64,000 bases of DNA from Lathyrus oleraceus (GCF_024323335.1 NC_066584.1:426336319-426400318), one strand, 5' to 3'; numbered from the stretch's first letter, positions 32,623 through 45,553 are shown. The notes: generated from the sequence alone by a model not told the origin. A program made the numbers and translations.

Positions 32623-34748
32623 TGTAACACCCTTCTAAATACCCCAAATTATTATAATTAAAATAACAATATATATATTCATCAGAGTAATTATGCCCCG
32701 AAGGGTGTCACACAATCATTTCACTACATTCATCAAATGTCCTGTCATGCTCATTTATTTAAATCAAAATAAGGTCTTTTGCATAATTCGCAGCGGAATC
32801 AAATTCAACGTCAATGTAAAACATGTAACCCTATACATGTAAATCATCCAACAACCAATATCAAATTAATTAAAACATTCCCTCCCGATGTTACATCTAT
32901 CAGAGCATGACCCATAAGAAACTACTCTAGACTCCAAGCATAAGCTTCTACTCAACTCATTTCTCGTTACCTGAAAAATAGGCGTAAGGGTGAGTTCCTC
33001 AATCAATATAACGAGCATTATACAACAATATGTAATGTTAAGTAAATAACGCATCAAATCACCCTAATCAGACCACATACTCAATAACAGCAGTATCAAC
33101 TCAAACATCATACTTAACAATAACATATAGCATATGTATAATCTCAAACCATACTCAATGACCACACACAACAATACCAACACAAACACACGTGTAATAT
33201 TGGAATACATCCATTCATATTACACGTCATACATATATTATGCAATGAGACTCCATGCATGCGGTACCGACTATGTTGTGAACATATAGTTCAACCTCAC
33301 CGTCCAAATCCAGGCACGGCTACCAAGCTCACTAGTCCCACTCAATTGAGACATAGTGACTCACTCACTAATTCCTCACCATGGGAATTAGCTACCACCC
33401 CAAATGGGCCATGAAATGCACGCTACTCACCTAGCATGCAAACAATCAACAACAGTCCAAAAATGACTAAACTCACTAATTCCTCACCATGGGAATTAGC
33501 TACCACCCGAAGGCCACAATATGCATGCTAATCACCTAGCAATGCAACATCAACAATAATCAAGAATAGACACATGCTCACACTCTAAGCCATAATACAG
33601 TCTATTCACCCATGTATACATTCACATCATCATGTATACCATCACACATTATCAACATAATTAATCACAAAAGCATATCATATCATGCCACATAGTCAAA
33701 CACAGTATTAGCACACTCTACTAATACCTACACCACTCAAAACAACGGGAATTGATCCCTACAACATCATATCTCAGCTAAGTACATCACTCAGCCTAAA
33801 CAACCAAAAACTGCACAACAACAGTTCAGGAAAATCCCAACTCTGCCCATACGCGTACTGCCCATGCCATACGCGTATTGCCCAAACCTGGCCAACTCCA
33901 TACGCGTAATGCCCACTCTCATACGCGTATTGCGCCTTTCCTCGCTCAACTCATACGCGTATCACCTGTCTCATACGCGTATGCTACGCGTAACAATATC
34001 CCATTACGCGTACCACCAGAGACCAATTTACGTTCAAAATGTCATCTTTCTCTCCCATACGCGTAAGGCCTTCCCCCATACGCGTACCAACATCTCATAC
34101 GCGTATTGCCTAGTGCCATACGCGTATGACCAGAGATCAGAGCTCTCAGATCTGCTATGGCTTTCTCTGCTACGAGATCTGTCCAATTCAACCTCCTACA
34201 GTCCAATTTTCACACACAATTCATTCATATTATCTAACACGAATCATACACTTTCGATTTCACAAATTGCTAACCTTTCTACCTCTAATTCCTACGAATT
34301 CTTCAATTTTAATCCAATTTTCGTTCATCTCAACAGTTCACAAATTCAACATATATCATCCAAATCAGAGGTAAAACAATGGTCTATTACTACCCAGTAC
34401 ATATCATCCCATAATACCCGTTAATTGACGATAAACCCCCCTTACCTGAGTTAATCCGGCAGCTTCCGAGCTCCAAGCTTCTCCTCCCTTCAACCCTTGT
34501 TCTCTGGTTCTCTTTTTGCCCTTTCTCTTTCAGCCGCTTCTCTTTTCCTTTTCACGTGAAAACCTTTTTCCAAAAATTGGGACTTTTTATTAATCCAACT
34601 TATATATCCAATAATATTATTCCACTAAATAATTATCCCAATAATTATTATTCCAAAATAATAATAATAATTCAAATATTCTAATTAAATTAATAAACAT
34701 ATTATTAATTTAATTTAAATAAATACTTATTATTATCGGGGTGTTACA
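32623..34748 (-). repeat. 5' LTR of element C
   Basis: 2126 bp, same termini as 25958-28083. The promoter side is the high-coordinate end, with TATATAAG (minus) at 34599-34606, about 140-150 bp into the LTR. The palindrome array is at 33849-34127. Confidence 0.95.
34599..34606 (-). promoter_or_regulatory. Candidate TATA box of element C
   Basis: TATATAAG on the minus strand about 145 bp into the 5' LTR. Element D has the same octamer at the same distance from its LTR start (52989-52996), which supports it as the real promoter and implies a U3 of only about 170 bp. Confidence 0.65.
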
Positions 34749-34849
34749 AAAAACCTCCAAGCTTCTGGAAATTCCTTAGGATGATGAGTCATACATGACT
34801 TTCACGGAACCATCAAAAAAGACAGGGTAATCAAACTCCCTGTACGTGC

Positions 34850-35120
34850 CAACAACAATTGCACTTTGACCGTAAGTAATGGATTACAACCAACTTTTAA
34901 CGGATTTTTCCAACAACAATTGGACTTTGACCGTAAGCAATGGATTACAACTAGCTTTTAACGGATTTTGCCAACAACAATTGGACTTTGACCATAAGCA
35001 ATGGATTACAACCAGCTTTTAACGGATTTTGCCAAGAAAAATTGTAATTTGACAATAAGTAATGGATTACAACCAGCTTTTAATGGATTTTGCCAACAAT
35101 ATTTGGACTTGACCAAAGGA
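34850..35120 (-). repeat. 3' UTR tandem repeat 2 of element B, copy 2
   Basis: Same 60-bp units as 2150-2420. No length change between copies. Confidence 0.85.
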
Positions 35121-35439
35121 ATTAGTAAAATAATTACCGACTACAATGGAGTTTGCCAGCAACAACTAGACTTGAAATGGTGTTGGCGACAACCAAACTT
35201 AAGATACCAATTACAATTGTATTTATAAACAGAGTGATGGTGATGCCCTCAATAATTGGGTTTAAAATGAGTTCTACTAACCATTGAGCTTGGAATGATT
35301 CCTAGTAACAACTGAATTTTATGAGGCACCAATGAGTCTTGAAATAATGCCAGGGAATGAGATAGAGGTTCTGGAAGTGCGTTAGAACAAAAATGACATG
35401 TCCAGAAATTCATCATAGAGTAAAAGAAACGAATTCTGG

Positions 35440-35640
35440 AAATACATCAGAATTATAAGTGATATTCTGGAAATACATCAGAATACAGACACGTCCGGTA
35501 ATACATCGAGGAAATTCTGGAAATATATCAGAATACAAGACAGACATATTTGAGAATACATCAGTTAGGTAAGGAAACACCTGGAAATACATCAGACAAG
35601 TTATGGAAATACATCAATAAACAAAGGAGTAATCCGGAAA
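35440..35640 (-). repeat. 3' UTR short repeat 3 of element B, copy 2
   Basis: Same GGAAATACATCAG repeats as 2740-2940. Confidence 0.7.
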
Positions 35641-37835
35641 TTCATCGGATAATCCAAAAAGGAATTGAACCTCATGGACAATTTTTTTGATAGGTGCCAA
35701 CCGAGTTGGACTTGAAAATGACTGCGAAAACCGGATGATGGTTTAAGGGCACCAAAGACAAACTGGAATTAGAGGGCAAAGGATATGGGATCAATAACAA
35801 GACCTAGGTCAATGCAAAATGAGCACGAAGTACATTTTGGCTATGCATGATTTGGATTTTTTTTATGCATGACATATGAATGATCATGATATGAGAATGT
35901 TGACACTTGAGTGGACCAGGAGTTTGTAAAGGCTTTATATGGAAGTCATGATTCTTCAACACCGAGAACTCAACCATATATTTTGTGATAGATGTTGTCA
36001 AAGGAGAATTCTATCAAGCTTGACAACCACAACTTAGCCAATGGGATCCTTTTGGAGGATAATGAATCGTGCTAGCATAATTTTCGGGAACTCATCTTAA
36101 ACTCAATAGTTGTTGACGTGTGGCAGAATTTGTTTGAGTAGTTTGAAAGCATAAAGGGGGTCTGCCCCTCTGTGGCTCATCTTGCCCTAGTTGGTTGGGT
36201 CTTTGAAAACGTTCACCTTGAAAATGAGTTTGAAAAGCTTGACATGAGACAATCTCGAGATGGCTTTCCCCAATGTTTGAATACTATAGTGATTTGACCC
36301 TGATTAATCAAAACCTAGAGTGGTAGACCTCTGATTGACTGTCCTTGGGTAGTTGTACTCATTGAGCTCTGAGGTGGCTTGCCCCAGTATGAGTCTTGAA
36401 GAAAATTACTCTTGACTAGATGACCCTTAGGTGATTGGCTCGGATTGATTGATACTCAAAATGATTTCCCTTGACTGGACTTATTCCACTTTATCAAGTT
36501 CCTCAATTGTATATTCTTGTAATTTCTTTAGTGCTAAGTGCTGACTTGCAAATAAGATTGTTCATTCAAAAATGGTAATTTTAATGCAGTGCTTATGCAA
36601 AAATTTGAAATGAAAATTTATGACATGAACGGGTGAAATACAGCGAATGAGTCATTGATAAGAACACAATGATGATTTAGTCATTCACAGTATGTAAGTT
36701 GGTGCGATCAAATGATTAATAAAAATCGTTTGGAGACAAGTTAACACAACCTTGTTGTAGTATGCTTTCAGAATAAACTCTGCCTCAATTAGGTCTTTTA
36801 TGGGTTGTAATGTGGCCTGGTTCACGGTTTTTGAAACAAAAGGATATAAGGCTCAAAATTTGATTTTTACCCACCACTTCTTCTTGATGATCTCCAATTC
36901 CTACATTCAGTTAATTCGATACACGATTCGACTTCGAAGATATGAAGGTGAAAATGAGGATTCAAGTTGAGATTTTCTTGAAATGCCAGTCACCTTATTT
37001 TGTTTTTATTAAGGATTTAGTGACCTCTTTTGATTGATTTTTTAATATCTTTAATTTTGCCGGAACCGCTTCTTTGAAGCCTTTGGTTCACCGAGATGCC
37101 TTGATTTTTGCATAAGTCATTTTTTGCGGTGTTTAACTTAGCAGGATTTTTTCTTCTTTTAAAAAAAAAAATCGTGACTGCCATGTTATTGGTTATTGAA
37201 TAACAACCACTATAATATTGGGTTTTTCACAACTTCTTCGACACTTTAAGATATGTGTGAAGGATAACATATGGTAGATATTTCTAAGTGGGATATTTCC
37301 TCTTGCAATTTAAATGCAAAGTCAGATTAACTGAACAAACTACCCTGCCCCTGGTTAAGATTAAGGGTTTTAGTTCCGAAAGAAATACTAACTTCAAGGC
37401 TCAAAGTGGTTGACTAGGGACTAACTCCTTATTTCTCCGGTGTTTGGGGATTTGAAACAATGCCTTACATCATCGACAAGGTTTTCTTCAAAAGCATACC
37501 ACAAAAATTTCAGGTGTTTCGTTTTCATCCTCCTCCTTCTGATCTTTGTTAACACAATGGTTTGATAAACAAAAGTGAATGAGAGAAGTATTTTTGTTTT
37601 TTTCATAAATGAAGGAAAAAAATCAAGAGTGAATATGAATGGATTAATTCAAAATGCATGATCACTTCATTAATATTACCATTAAAAGAAACAAAGCTTA
37701 AAAGCAAACAGAGTTTAACATGTAAAGAAAGTACAAATGAAATGCTAGAACAAACCAAATGATTGTCGACGTTGAGGATAAGCTCCTTTGTCTTGATTTG
37801 CTGACTCTAGGAAGTGTTTTTTGAAGTCTCCAAAC

Positions 37836-39280
37836 TCATGAGGGTAATGGACCATTCACCACATTAGAGCCATCGGAGGTCAGTTGCCCTTTGTTGATCA
37901 TACTTTGCACTTCTTATTGGAAGACCTTACACTCTTCGATTGAGTGCCCCACCACTCCATCACGAAACTTATATTGAACATTCGGGTTGTACCAAGGAGG
38001 GAATGGGAACTTCATAGACCTGGTCTCTTTAGGATCTATCGACGAGCTTTGGACCAACTAAGACCATAATTGACTATACGTCATCGGGATCGAGTCAATT
38101 TGGAGAGTCTCCCTTTCTTGCCGGTTTGGCGGTCCACGTTGATTCTAACGTCGATGTTGATTATTCAGATCTCGAGCCCTATGATTCTGGCGGTGATGCT
38201 AATGTGGAACCTGAGTTGGCCGATTCGGAGGACTTTTCCACGGTTGCTGGCATGGCACTTTGGGAGTTGCTAACTACTCATTTTCAGCCACTTGAAGGTT
38301 GGGATCAACAAGCTTTTTGACATTGGCACGACGATCTTCAAATTCTTTTCCTTCAATCTCATTGTTGGATGTAACCCCCTTGGATTCACTACACACTTCT
38401 CCTTTGCTTCCGTTGGCGTGCGTCGTGACATTGGAAATCCAAGGCGATATCTCAATGCTCTTATCAGGAAACGATGATATCTCGTTAGCCACACCCCTAA
38501 CCTCTTCCTTGTGGTACAAAACCTTAAGGAGTTTCAGGGGTCCTTTGACTTTCTCATTACCTGGCCCATAAATCAAGATATATGTACCTGAGCCTTCCTC
38601 ATTGAGTTATGGTCACCTTATGTCAATCAATCTTTGAAGCTTGAGATTAAAACTCTTGCGTTCCTCGATGTAGTTCCCCATTGTTCCAGTATGGTATCCG
38701 CACTTGACCTTCAGGTGGTCTTCTTCAAAGACTAAGCTCTTTTTGTTAATCAGTTCTCATACCAAGGCTTTCAGCGCTAAGCAAGAATCCAGATCATGTC
38801 CCACTGCATCTTTATGGAATTCACATGTTGCATTTGGATTGTACCATGGAAGGTATGGTAACATAGGTGTGACAGCTCGAGGAGTCACCAAAGTATTCTG
38901 GATCAGCTATGAGTAGAGCTTGCTATATGGAACCAGAATTGGGTCGTTATGATCTTTGTTCCCCTTATTTTGATTTTGATTTTTGTTCTGAACTTGACTT
39001 CGATGATTTTGAGGAGGAATAGCAAAAGGATGTTGATGATGATATTCAGAGGGAAGTCCATATGCCGGTAGATGAGGAGTTGCCACATAGAATTACCCTT
39101 GACTTGGGTAACACCATATGGATGTGGAGCAGTAGCTCTCTCTGTTACAACAATGGGTATGGGATGACCCTCTTTTCTCAACAAGGCTTACAGGTTTTCC
39201 AAGGCCCGTCCCATTTGGCTCTTCAACATATTGAGTTCCTCCTTCAATGCTTCTTGGCTTTTCCTTAGCTCGCCCATCAT
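37836..39280 (-). pseudogene. Decayed Ogre-type gag of element B, copy 2
   Basis: Collinear with 5135-6579, with the same start (MMGELRKSQ), the same stops and the same duplicated finger modules. Decay therefore preceded the tandem duplication. A few substitutions separate the copies (for example near 38222-38280, 38380 and 39150). Confidence 0.65.
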
Positions 39281-39392
39281 CTCCTAAGACGTGGTTCTTT
39301 ATTTTAAACGCGTGTTAAGAATCACTTTGCTGATCATGGAAAAAGGATGGATGAGTTTTTTTGTTGGTATTTTCGAAAAATGATATGCAATG

Positions 39393-39616
39393 TGTCATAC
39401 GGTGAACTGACTTTTGTGTTTTGTTTTGAAAAACAATGTCGCGGATAGCAAGAGTCGCCACCGACTTTTCTTTTATCCAATAAGGAAAGGAGGAAAAGAA
39501 CAGGAAAGACCTTGATTAGATTTTGGGTTCGGGAGGTACATTATACAAAGGGAAGGTGTTAGCACCCTTTGTATCCATGGTTATCCATGGGCTCTTAATT
39601 GCTTAGCTCACTTATG
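39393..39616 (-). repeat. 224-bp remnant of the element A LTR at the shared insertion point
   Basis: Begins TGTCATACGG right after CAATG and matches 6695-6918 with about one substitution, then stops inside GCTCACTTATG. The rest of A, the B 5' leader and primer site, and the first 1.55 kb of the B LTR are absent; the next bases (from about 39620) match 22181 onward. Confidence 0.92.
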
Positions 39617-42105
39617 GATTTATCAAATTATCTTTAAGAAACATTATTTTCAAGCTTATAATAATAAAACGTTTAATATAGATACTTATTTAACATTAAA
39701 AAAGTTACATAATGTTCAAACTTATTTTAATTGAAATTTTTTCATAAATTATAAATTAAACCAATCCAGGAATATGATAACAAAATATGATAATACGTCA
39801 TCAATAGCCACTCTCTGTATTCTCCAGATACAACATTTCGTAATCAAAATTAATTAATCATCCCAAAAATCTGCATGTTGAATTAAAATAAAAATCAAGT
39901 ATGACTTCTTAACCAAAATTATTGTCTTTCTTATTCCAATATTACACAATAACTTAAACAATTATATTAAATTTCTAAAGAAAAAAAAAAGTAATTCATT
40001 TTGAGGATTAACATTTTTAAGCCCCAGCAAGAACATTTCTTATTCCATCCTTATTATAAACTTTTTTTTTGAAAAAAAGCAAAGGGAAAAAAATGCCATT
40101 AAAGCTGAGGCATCAGGAATGCCCACAAACTTAATAAAACATATTCTACAAGTAGAAGCGATACTGTATACTGGTAACACCCAATCTAGGACACAAAAAC
40201 AAAAGCTAACATTAAAGCCAAAAACCAAGAACACATGATATAAACTAAACAACCAAAGTTGCAAATGCACTACAAAGAATATTGTAGACAGTGGAGAGAA
40301 AAACACTCTGATAAAGAGAAACAACTCGTGCCTAAACAAATCTACTCTAGAGCAACAACAGAACCCAAACGAGCTGCTACCACAATGGTGCCTAGAACAC
40401 CAAATGAGTTTACTAAGAAAATAGTAGGTACATCAATAACTAAACTAATTATCAGAACATTTCAAATCTTCAAAGAATTGTGATTGAGACTCATATCTCC
40501 ACTATAATTAGTATGGTAAGACAAATTTGGTTGAGCTTGTTACATATGCCACATTTTTCAATTTGTTACACTAAAAACACTATAAGTTCAATTAATCTTT
40601 TGAAAACCTTATAAAAATATATTAAAAATAAGAAATGAATATTAACCTTGAGACTTAGAGAAGTATACAGAAGCATCAATGTTCAATCTTATAAAATTCA
40701 AAGAAACATCATAAATCAATTTTGCAGACAACAAAACTTCAAACGGAAATTCAAAGTCAAAATGTTACCCTAACGAAAATGTGGACACTGGTTCTTCATG
40801 TTGTTTTTGCATAATTGGAAACAGAATATGACGATAGCGCGACAATAACATAATCAGATCCAAATCTTAAATTGGACTCTTAACTTGTACAGAAATCAAC
40901 AACAGACAGCAATCCAAACAAAATAGAAAACAAACTCCGTGAATTTGAAATTAACAAAAAAATAGAGTTGAATTGAAGATGCAAGTTCAATTGTTTCTTG
41001 TATGTCGCGGTCGGTTTACGTTTGTGGGAGAGAAATGAAAAATTGAACGAAGGAGTTTCCGTTGAGTTTCACGGTGGAGGGTGGTTCGACACCGGAAATG
41101 GAAGACAGAAGGGTTGGAGGAGAATGGCGACCAGAAGGTATGTGTTTGGATGTTGGTGGTGAATGATGAACAGAGGCAAAGGAAAACGAGTCTATTGGTG
41201 GTTGAGGAGCACAACCAAGGGTGGTGATTACAAATCGTTGTAGGTGACCGGGATCAAGAGAAAGTCCTTGAGTTTTCTTCTGAGTCTCTATTTGTATCCT
41301 CCTTTTTCAGATTTTGTGAGTTTTTCTTTCTTATGGTTAGAAAGAAAAATTATCGTAAAAGGAAAAGAATATCATCACTAGTATTGCTTGATAGGCTGTA
41401 AAATAGGGTCCACCCCTAAATCGATGTGTTGTCCTGCTATATTCTTTTTCACTGCATCATAATCTTTGTTTTTTTCCATATATATAGAAACAAACTCTTT
41501 TTATGAAAAAGGATTCACTTGTTGGTTATTTATTGTAAAAGCAATTTAAATAATTAAATTAAAAAATCAAATTGTTTTAAATAATCAAACTAAAAATATA
41601 GACAAATCTATTTAATTATTTAAGTTATTTTGACTTAAAAAATAAAAATAAAAAAAGACTCAAAACGAGTAAAAGTCAGGCGTAAAAATGCTCGAAAAAT
41701 TAAACTAAATGCACCAAAAATGATCAGTACGAAATAAACTTATTCGAAAAATGCAGCGATTCTTTTAATTTTGAAATAAATTTTGACCGGTTAAACAGGC
41801 TCGAGCTGATCAAAAAGTGGCCGGAAAATTAGCTGAAAAATAAAGCGAGCATACCAGATTAAACAACGTGAAACGTAGATTAATAAAGCTTATGTTTGGA
41901 AGCTTGATTTTAAAATTTTCCGTCCATTGATTTGACGCACATTCGTCGATTAATTCAACCAGTTTGCCTGTAGATCCGAAAAAATTATTTCAACTGATAT
42001 TCTAGGCACTATGCGGTATGGAATGCATGGTATTATATGTAGAGATGCAATAGCTATGATGAATGTATTTAATCGGCGATTCAGAGTCAAAATTAGGGTG
42101 TGACA
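39617..42105 (-). repeat. Truncated LTR of element B (right end of the array)
   Basis: Corresponds to about 22181-24672 of the complete LTR, with a few percent substitutions and several small indels (for example about 18 bp missing near 40034). It ends GGTGTGACA at 42105 and is followed by unrelated sequence starting ACTAT, so this is the outer edge of the array. Confidence 0.9.
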
Positions 42106-42584
42106 ACTATCCTTCTAGAATTGGTTGATGCTTCTTTAGACACACGATCTTCTTTCAAGGTTCATATTCTTCATGCTTGGTTTCATAACTATCCACAAAA
42201 TTGTCCAGCTTATCAGTTCAAATTGTGAGCAGAATGAGAGTAGTCATCATAGCCTTTTTCTTTATTGGTTAGCTACAGATGAACTTTTCACTTGGTCAGT
42301 TGAAGTGAACTTTGTTTAATACTTTCAAACCAAAACTCGAGTTTGAAATTTTGAGCAACATGTACTCAAAAGTTTCACAAATCCTTATTTTGAAAAGTCT
42401 CAAGCTTGACTCCATGTTAGTGTCATGGATTGCTTTACATGCTCATTTCTTTGTTGATATTTATCTTGTTTCTCATCTGCATCTAGAGGATGTGTGCTTG
42501 TGGAAGATAAATGATATTTTATCATTGCAGCTTGCGTTGCCTTAATGTGTTTAAAAAATGGATCTTTTTCAGACACAGTTAAGT
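42106..42584. other. Unassigned flank of the B array
   Basis: No feature recognised. An open frame of 77 codons (42312-42545) has no similarity I know. The five bases ACTAT at 42106-42110 are the expected target-site duplication of the outer B insertion. Confidence 0.4.
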
Positions 42585-44225
42585 GTTTGACATAATCTAG
42601 TCAATAACATAATCGGTGTTCCGATACCAATTGAAGGTGCAGGAAACACAAGAAAGGGAGTTTGAATTGGGTTTCCAATTTGATAACTTTTTGCTTCCCA
42701 AAACAAAGTAATAATAGTAACAACACTAATAAGAACAATGATAAAATACACAAGCATTTTTATTCTAGTTCACTGCTAACTATGTTACCTCCTTCCCACC
42801 CACCAGAGTGATTTTCCATAGCCAAGGACTTAATCCAATAATCACATCATGATTACAAATGCAATAAGAACCTATTAATGATTCCTCAAGATCCTGACCT
42901 ACACGGTCGCTTGAGAAATTCCAACGATCATTGTCTCCTTAACACCCTGACCTACTTGGCCGCTTAAGAAGATTTCACCCTTTTTGACTACCTAGCAAAG
43001 CCCTCTCACAAACCTGACCAACATGGTCGCTTGAGGAACATAACCAAACTTGGTTATAATAGTTTGTGTTTACAAGAGTGCTTCTTTGTTAAGCACATAC
43101 ACAAGATGAAGTTTAGATGATTACATTTAAAAGATATACAATGGAAGTTCTAAGTATTTCTCTCTTTGTTGTGTTGTGATGTTGTAGCTTTAGCGTCTAC
43201 AAAGACTTACACATATCCACATGCATGCTTGCATCCACACACATGTTTCTCTTTTCTACTCTCTCTCTCTCTCTCTCTCTCTCATCCTTCCATGTTCATC
43301 TTATTCAGAATATATAGAAGATGAAGAGATTCGTTGGAGGGTAGAAAAGGAATTTACCTTTGAAGTATCTGTTATATGAATGCTACTTCATGTGTTACAG
43401 TTGAGCGTTGCTTGCAGCAGAGAGTTGTTTGGTAATGGGACGTGAGAAGCTTCTTTACTTTGAAAGTAGATTTTATTTTTGTACTTCTGTCACATCAAAC
43501 AACAATGACATTTAATTAAAATATATTAGTCAAAGGTTTCTGATGAAATTGGTTTAAAGCTTGAGTAAAGATCAGAGGCTTCATATAATAGATTAAGTGA
43601 AGCTTGATTGTACTTTCCTTTGAGTATACTACTCGTCATAATCAAAGGCTTCATATAATAGATTAAGGGAAGCTTGATCGTAATCTAGAGTCTAAATGAT
43701 GTAGAGTACAAAATCTATTCAGAGTGAGGCTTGAAAGTACTACAATCCAAAGTGAATATGAACAAGAAATGCAAAAGCATAGTTTGTTCAGATCAGATGC
43801 GCTGACTGCTAGAGAATATTTCCTTTGCTTATCAACTTCTAGTCAGAGGCTTCTAATATAACTTGGTGAAGCTTGAGTAGAAGTAAGAAGTTATCTTCAG
43901 AACATGGAGAGACTTCAGAGTCCTTTAAGTACTAGGTTCTGAGACTTGCACACACTTTATATTCAAAGCTTTATTAGAGGTTTTCTGGATGGTTTTTGTT
44001 CTGAAATGTTGACTTGATAACATTGAAGCTTGACTTGCTTTAAACACATCTTTATATTCTTCCTTTGTTCAACATGTGTTTTCTTCAATTGTTCTTAAGT
44101 TTATGCTTTAATCATTATTTTTTCTTTCCATTTAGATTATGTTCCGACCTTTAAGTTTATGCACACTTAAAAAATAGTTAACATCCAAAATTGTTCTTTT
44201 ACACTTTGTTATCATCATAACATAA
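42585..44225. repeat. Possible SIRE/Maximus-type LTR or LTR fragment
   Basis: The stretch beginning CCGATACCAATTGAAGGTGC and AAACACAAGAAAGGGAGTTT resembles a phrase common in legume copia (SIRE/Maximus) LTR regions; this is recall, not a search. Inside are three repeats with CTGACCTACACGGTCGCTTG-like cores (about 42893, 42945, 43010), and repeats of GGCTTCATATAATAGATTAA at about 43567 and 43645 with a weaker one near 43855. Neither terminus nor a target duplication could be fixed. Confidence 0.35.
43258..43283. repeat. CT microsatellite
   Basis: About 12 uninterrupted CT units. Confidence 0.9.
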
Positions 44226-44259
44226 AGTTGTGTAGATGTAGAATCAAACTTGTTCTTAC

Positions 44260-44590
44260 ACCTCCTCCACTTTCTCGATGCCTCCAAATGATTTCTCCAG
44301 GATATCCCATGCTTCCTTTGCTGAATCTACATCAATAACTTGCTCAAAGTTGTCTGGATCAACGCATTGATGGATTAAAAAGAGAGTCTTGTAATATTTC
44401 TTCTTCAATATGTGTATGCATACTTTTGTTCATCTGTAGCATTCTATCTAATTGGTGTTACTCCATTCTTCACAGGATCCCAAAGATCTTGATAACAAAA
44501 AACAAATTCCATTTGCTTATACCAATTTTCATAATTCTTACCATTCAAGATGGGAAGGTTCGCCAAAAAATACCCGTTCGGATGATTCAT
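44260..44590 (-). pseudogene. N-terminal part of a Ty1/copia gag (UBN2 type), decayed
   Basis: The minus strand from ATG 44590 reads MNHPNGYFLANLPILNG, KNYENWYKQM and QDLWDPVKNG, the typical opening of copia gag. In-frame stops follow, then a frame change near 44390 into KKKYYKTLFLIHQCVDPDNF and AKEAWDILEKSFGG. It breaks off near 44260. There is no zinc knuckle or pol beyond, so this is a truncated copy. Confidence 0.72.
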
Positions 44591-44689
44591 TATGATTCAA
44601 TGTGTCCCAAAGATCACACAACCATTTCTCTAGAGACCAAATATTGGGAAAACTCCAATCTTGAAGTTAACTGAATCAATATTGATGAA

Positions 44690-45270
44690 CAAGAATCAAT
44701 CTTTCTAATTGATTATGCATCTTGTTCTTCACCCTTTACTTAGATGAAACAACCATTCTTTGGTTGTAATATGATTATACAGTATACATAGAATTGAAAG
44801 AAGAAAACAATGCAATTGAAAGTGAGAGAGAATAGAAATTATGGAGGAAGAATAAGAATGTATATTGTTGTACAAACTGCACTTTAAGTGTTTAATACAA
44901 TGTGTGTTAATCACAACTATGATTTCTGAAACTACACAATGCAAAACTATATATCCTTTCACTTAGTTTCAAATAAAATAGAGTTCCTCTATATTTATAT
45001 ATGAGGTTACTTGCATTCAAATTAACCACAAAATAACTAACTCAACTAAAGCTAAGCTAAGTGAACTATTTTGACTTTGTCAACTCTTTCGACAACTACA
45101 TGCTTTGATTGCATGCTTCAACAAGCTATATTTGACTTTCTGTCAAATATAACATACATACGCTATTCTACACAAACAATTTTTGACACTCGTCGAGTAC
45201 AAACACACTATTTCGACTTTGACACAAAAAGATATATATTTAACAGATTTTAGGATTTGGAGACCAGGTA
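44690..45270 (-). repeat. Probable copia LTR upstream of the gag remnant
   Basis: It lies just 5' of the copia gag on the minus strand. It has a TATATAAATATAGAGG promoter-like stretch at about 44985-45000, followed by a leader of the kind seen in copia LTRs (CTCTCTCACTTTC near 44825). Exact ends and a primer site are not visible. Confidence 0.45.
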
Positions 45271-45552
45271 TAGACCTGTTCTAATTTTTTTTTTGATTTA
45301 AGCATGAAACCGAAGCAAAATTGTCATATAAAATAATAATGTATATCTCATCATCTATAAACATGGAGGGTATCAATTGGAGTTAAAGAATGAAGGCAAG
45401 CTAAAATTGTAATATGACCGATATAAAAGGGCCACAAATGTCTCTATTACTAAGTTAATCGTTTTGATATATTTTATGACTATGAGGTTACTAGTGTCAA
45501 AATAATACAAAATAACTACTACATCAACTCTTATTTCAAGAATTTAAATGAA

Positions 45553-45553
<1 letters not shown>

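Larger units (their letters stand above)
25958..34748 (-). mobile_element. Complete Ty3/gypsy chromovirus C (Tekay type)
   Basis: 8791 bp with two 2126-bp LTRs, TSD AAAAA on both sides, tRNA-Met-type primer site, polypurine tract and one uninterrupted polyprotein. I noticed only one LTR difference (T at 26750 versus C at 33415 in GGGYCATG), so insertion is recent. The uninterrupted target sequence is preserved at 2045-2062 in copy 1 of B. Everything needed for autonomous transposition appears present. Tekay assignment rests on gene order, the C-terminal chromodomain-like tail and LTR size; it was not tested by phylogeny. Confidence 0.93.
34749..39392 (-). mobile_element. Element B internal region, copy 2, remainder
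   Basis: Starts with the second AAAAA of the C target duplication and continues collinear with 2049-6694 of copy 1 (offset 32700, later 32701, finally 32698). Includes the 3' UTR repeats at 34850-35120 and 35440-35640, non-coding 3' UTR and the gag remnant, and ends with the CAATG (39388-39392) that precedes element A in copy 1. Confidence 0.92.
1..42105 (-). mobile_element. Tandem array of Ogre-like Ty3/gypsy element B (LTR-int-LTR-int-LTR)
   Basis: Three copies of one LTR end at 768, 24672 and 42105. The first two run straight into the same internal sequence (769 onward and 24673 onward) with no host DNA between, so the middle LTR is shared. LTR termini are TGTCGCAC and GTGTGACA. A tRNA-Arg-like primer site (20610-20627) lies on the low-coordinate side of the middle LTR and a polypurine tract on the other side of each LTR end, which puts the element on the minus strand. 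The internal region has a decayed gag and a long 3' UTR with tandem repeats but no protease, reverse transcriptase or integrase, so B is non-autonomous. Tat/Ogre assignment rests on the primer site, gag finger style and 3' UTR type. The array is interrupted by elements A and C. Confidence 0.85.

Noticed and set aside
42312..42545. 77-codon plus-strand frame in the array flank
   Set aside because: No recognisable similarity, no promoter or splice context and no conservation evidence; too short to call a gene in AT-rich DNA.
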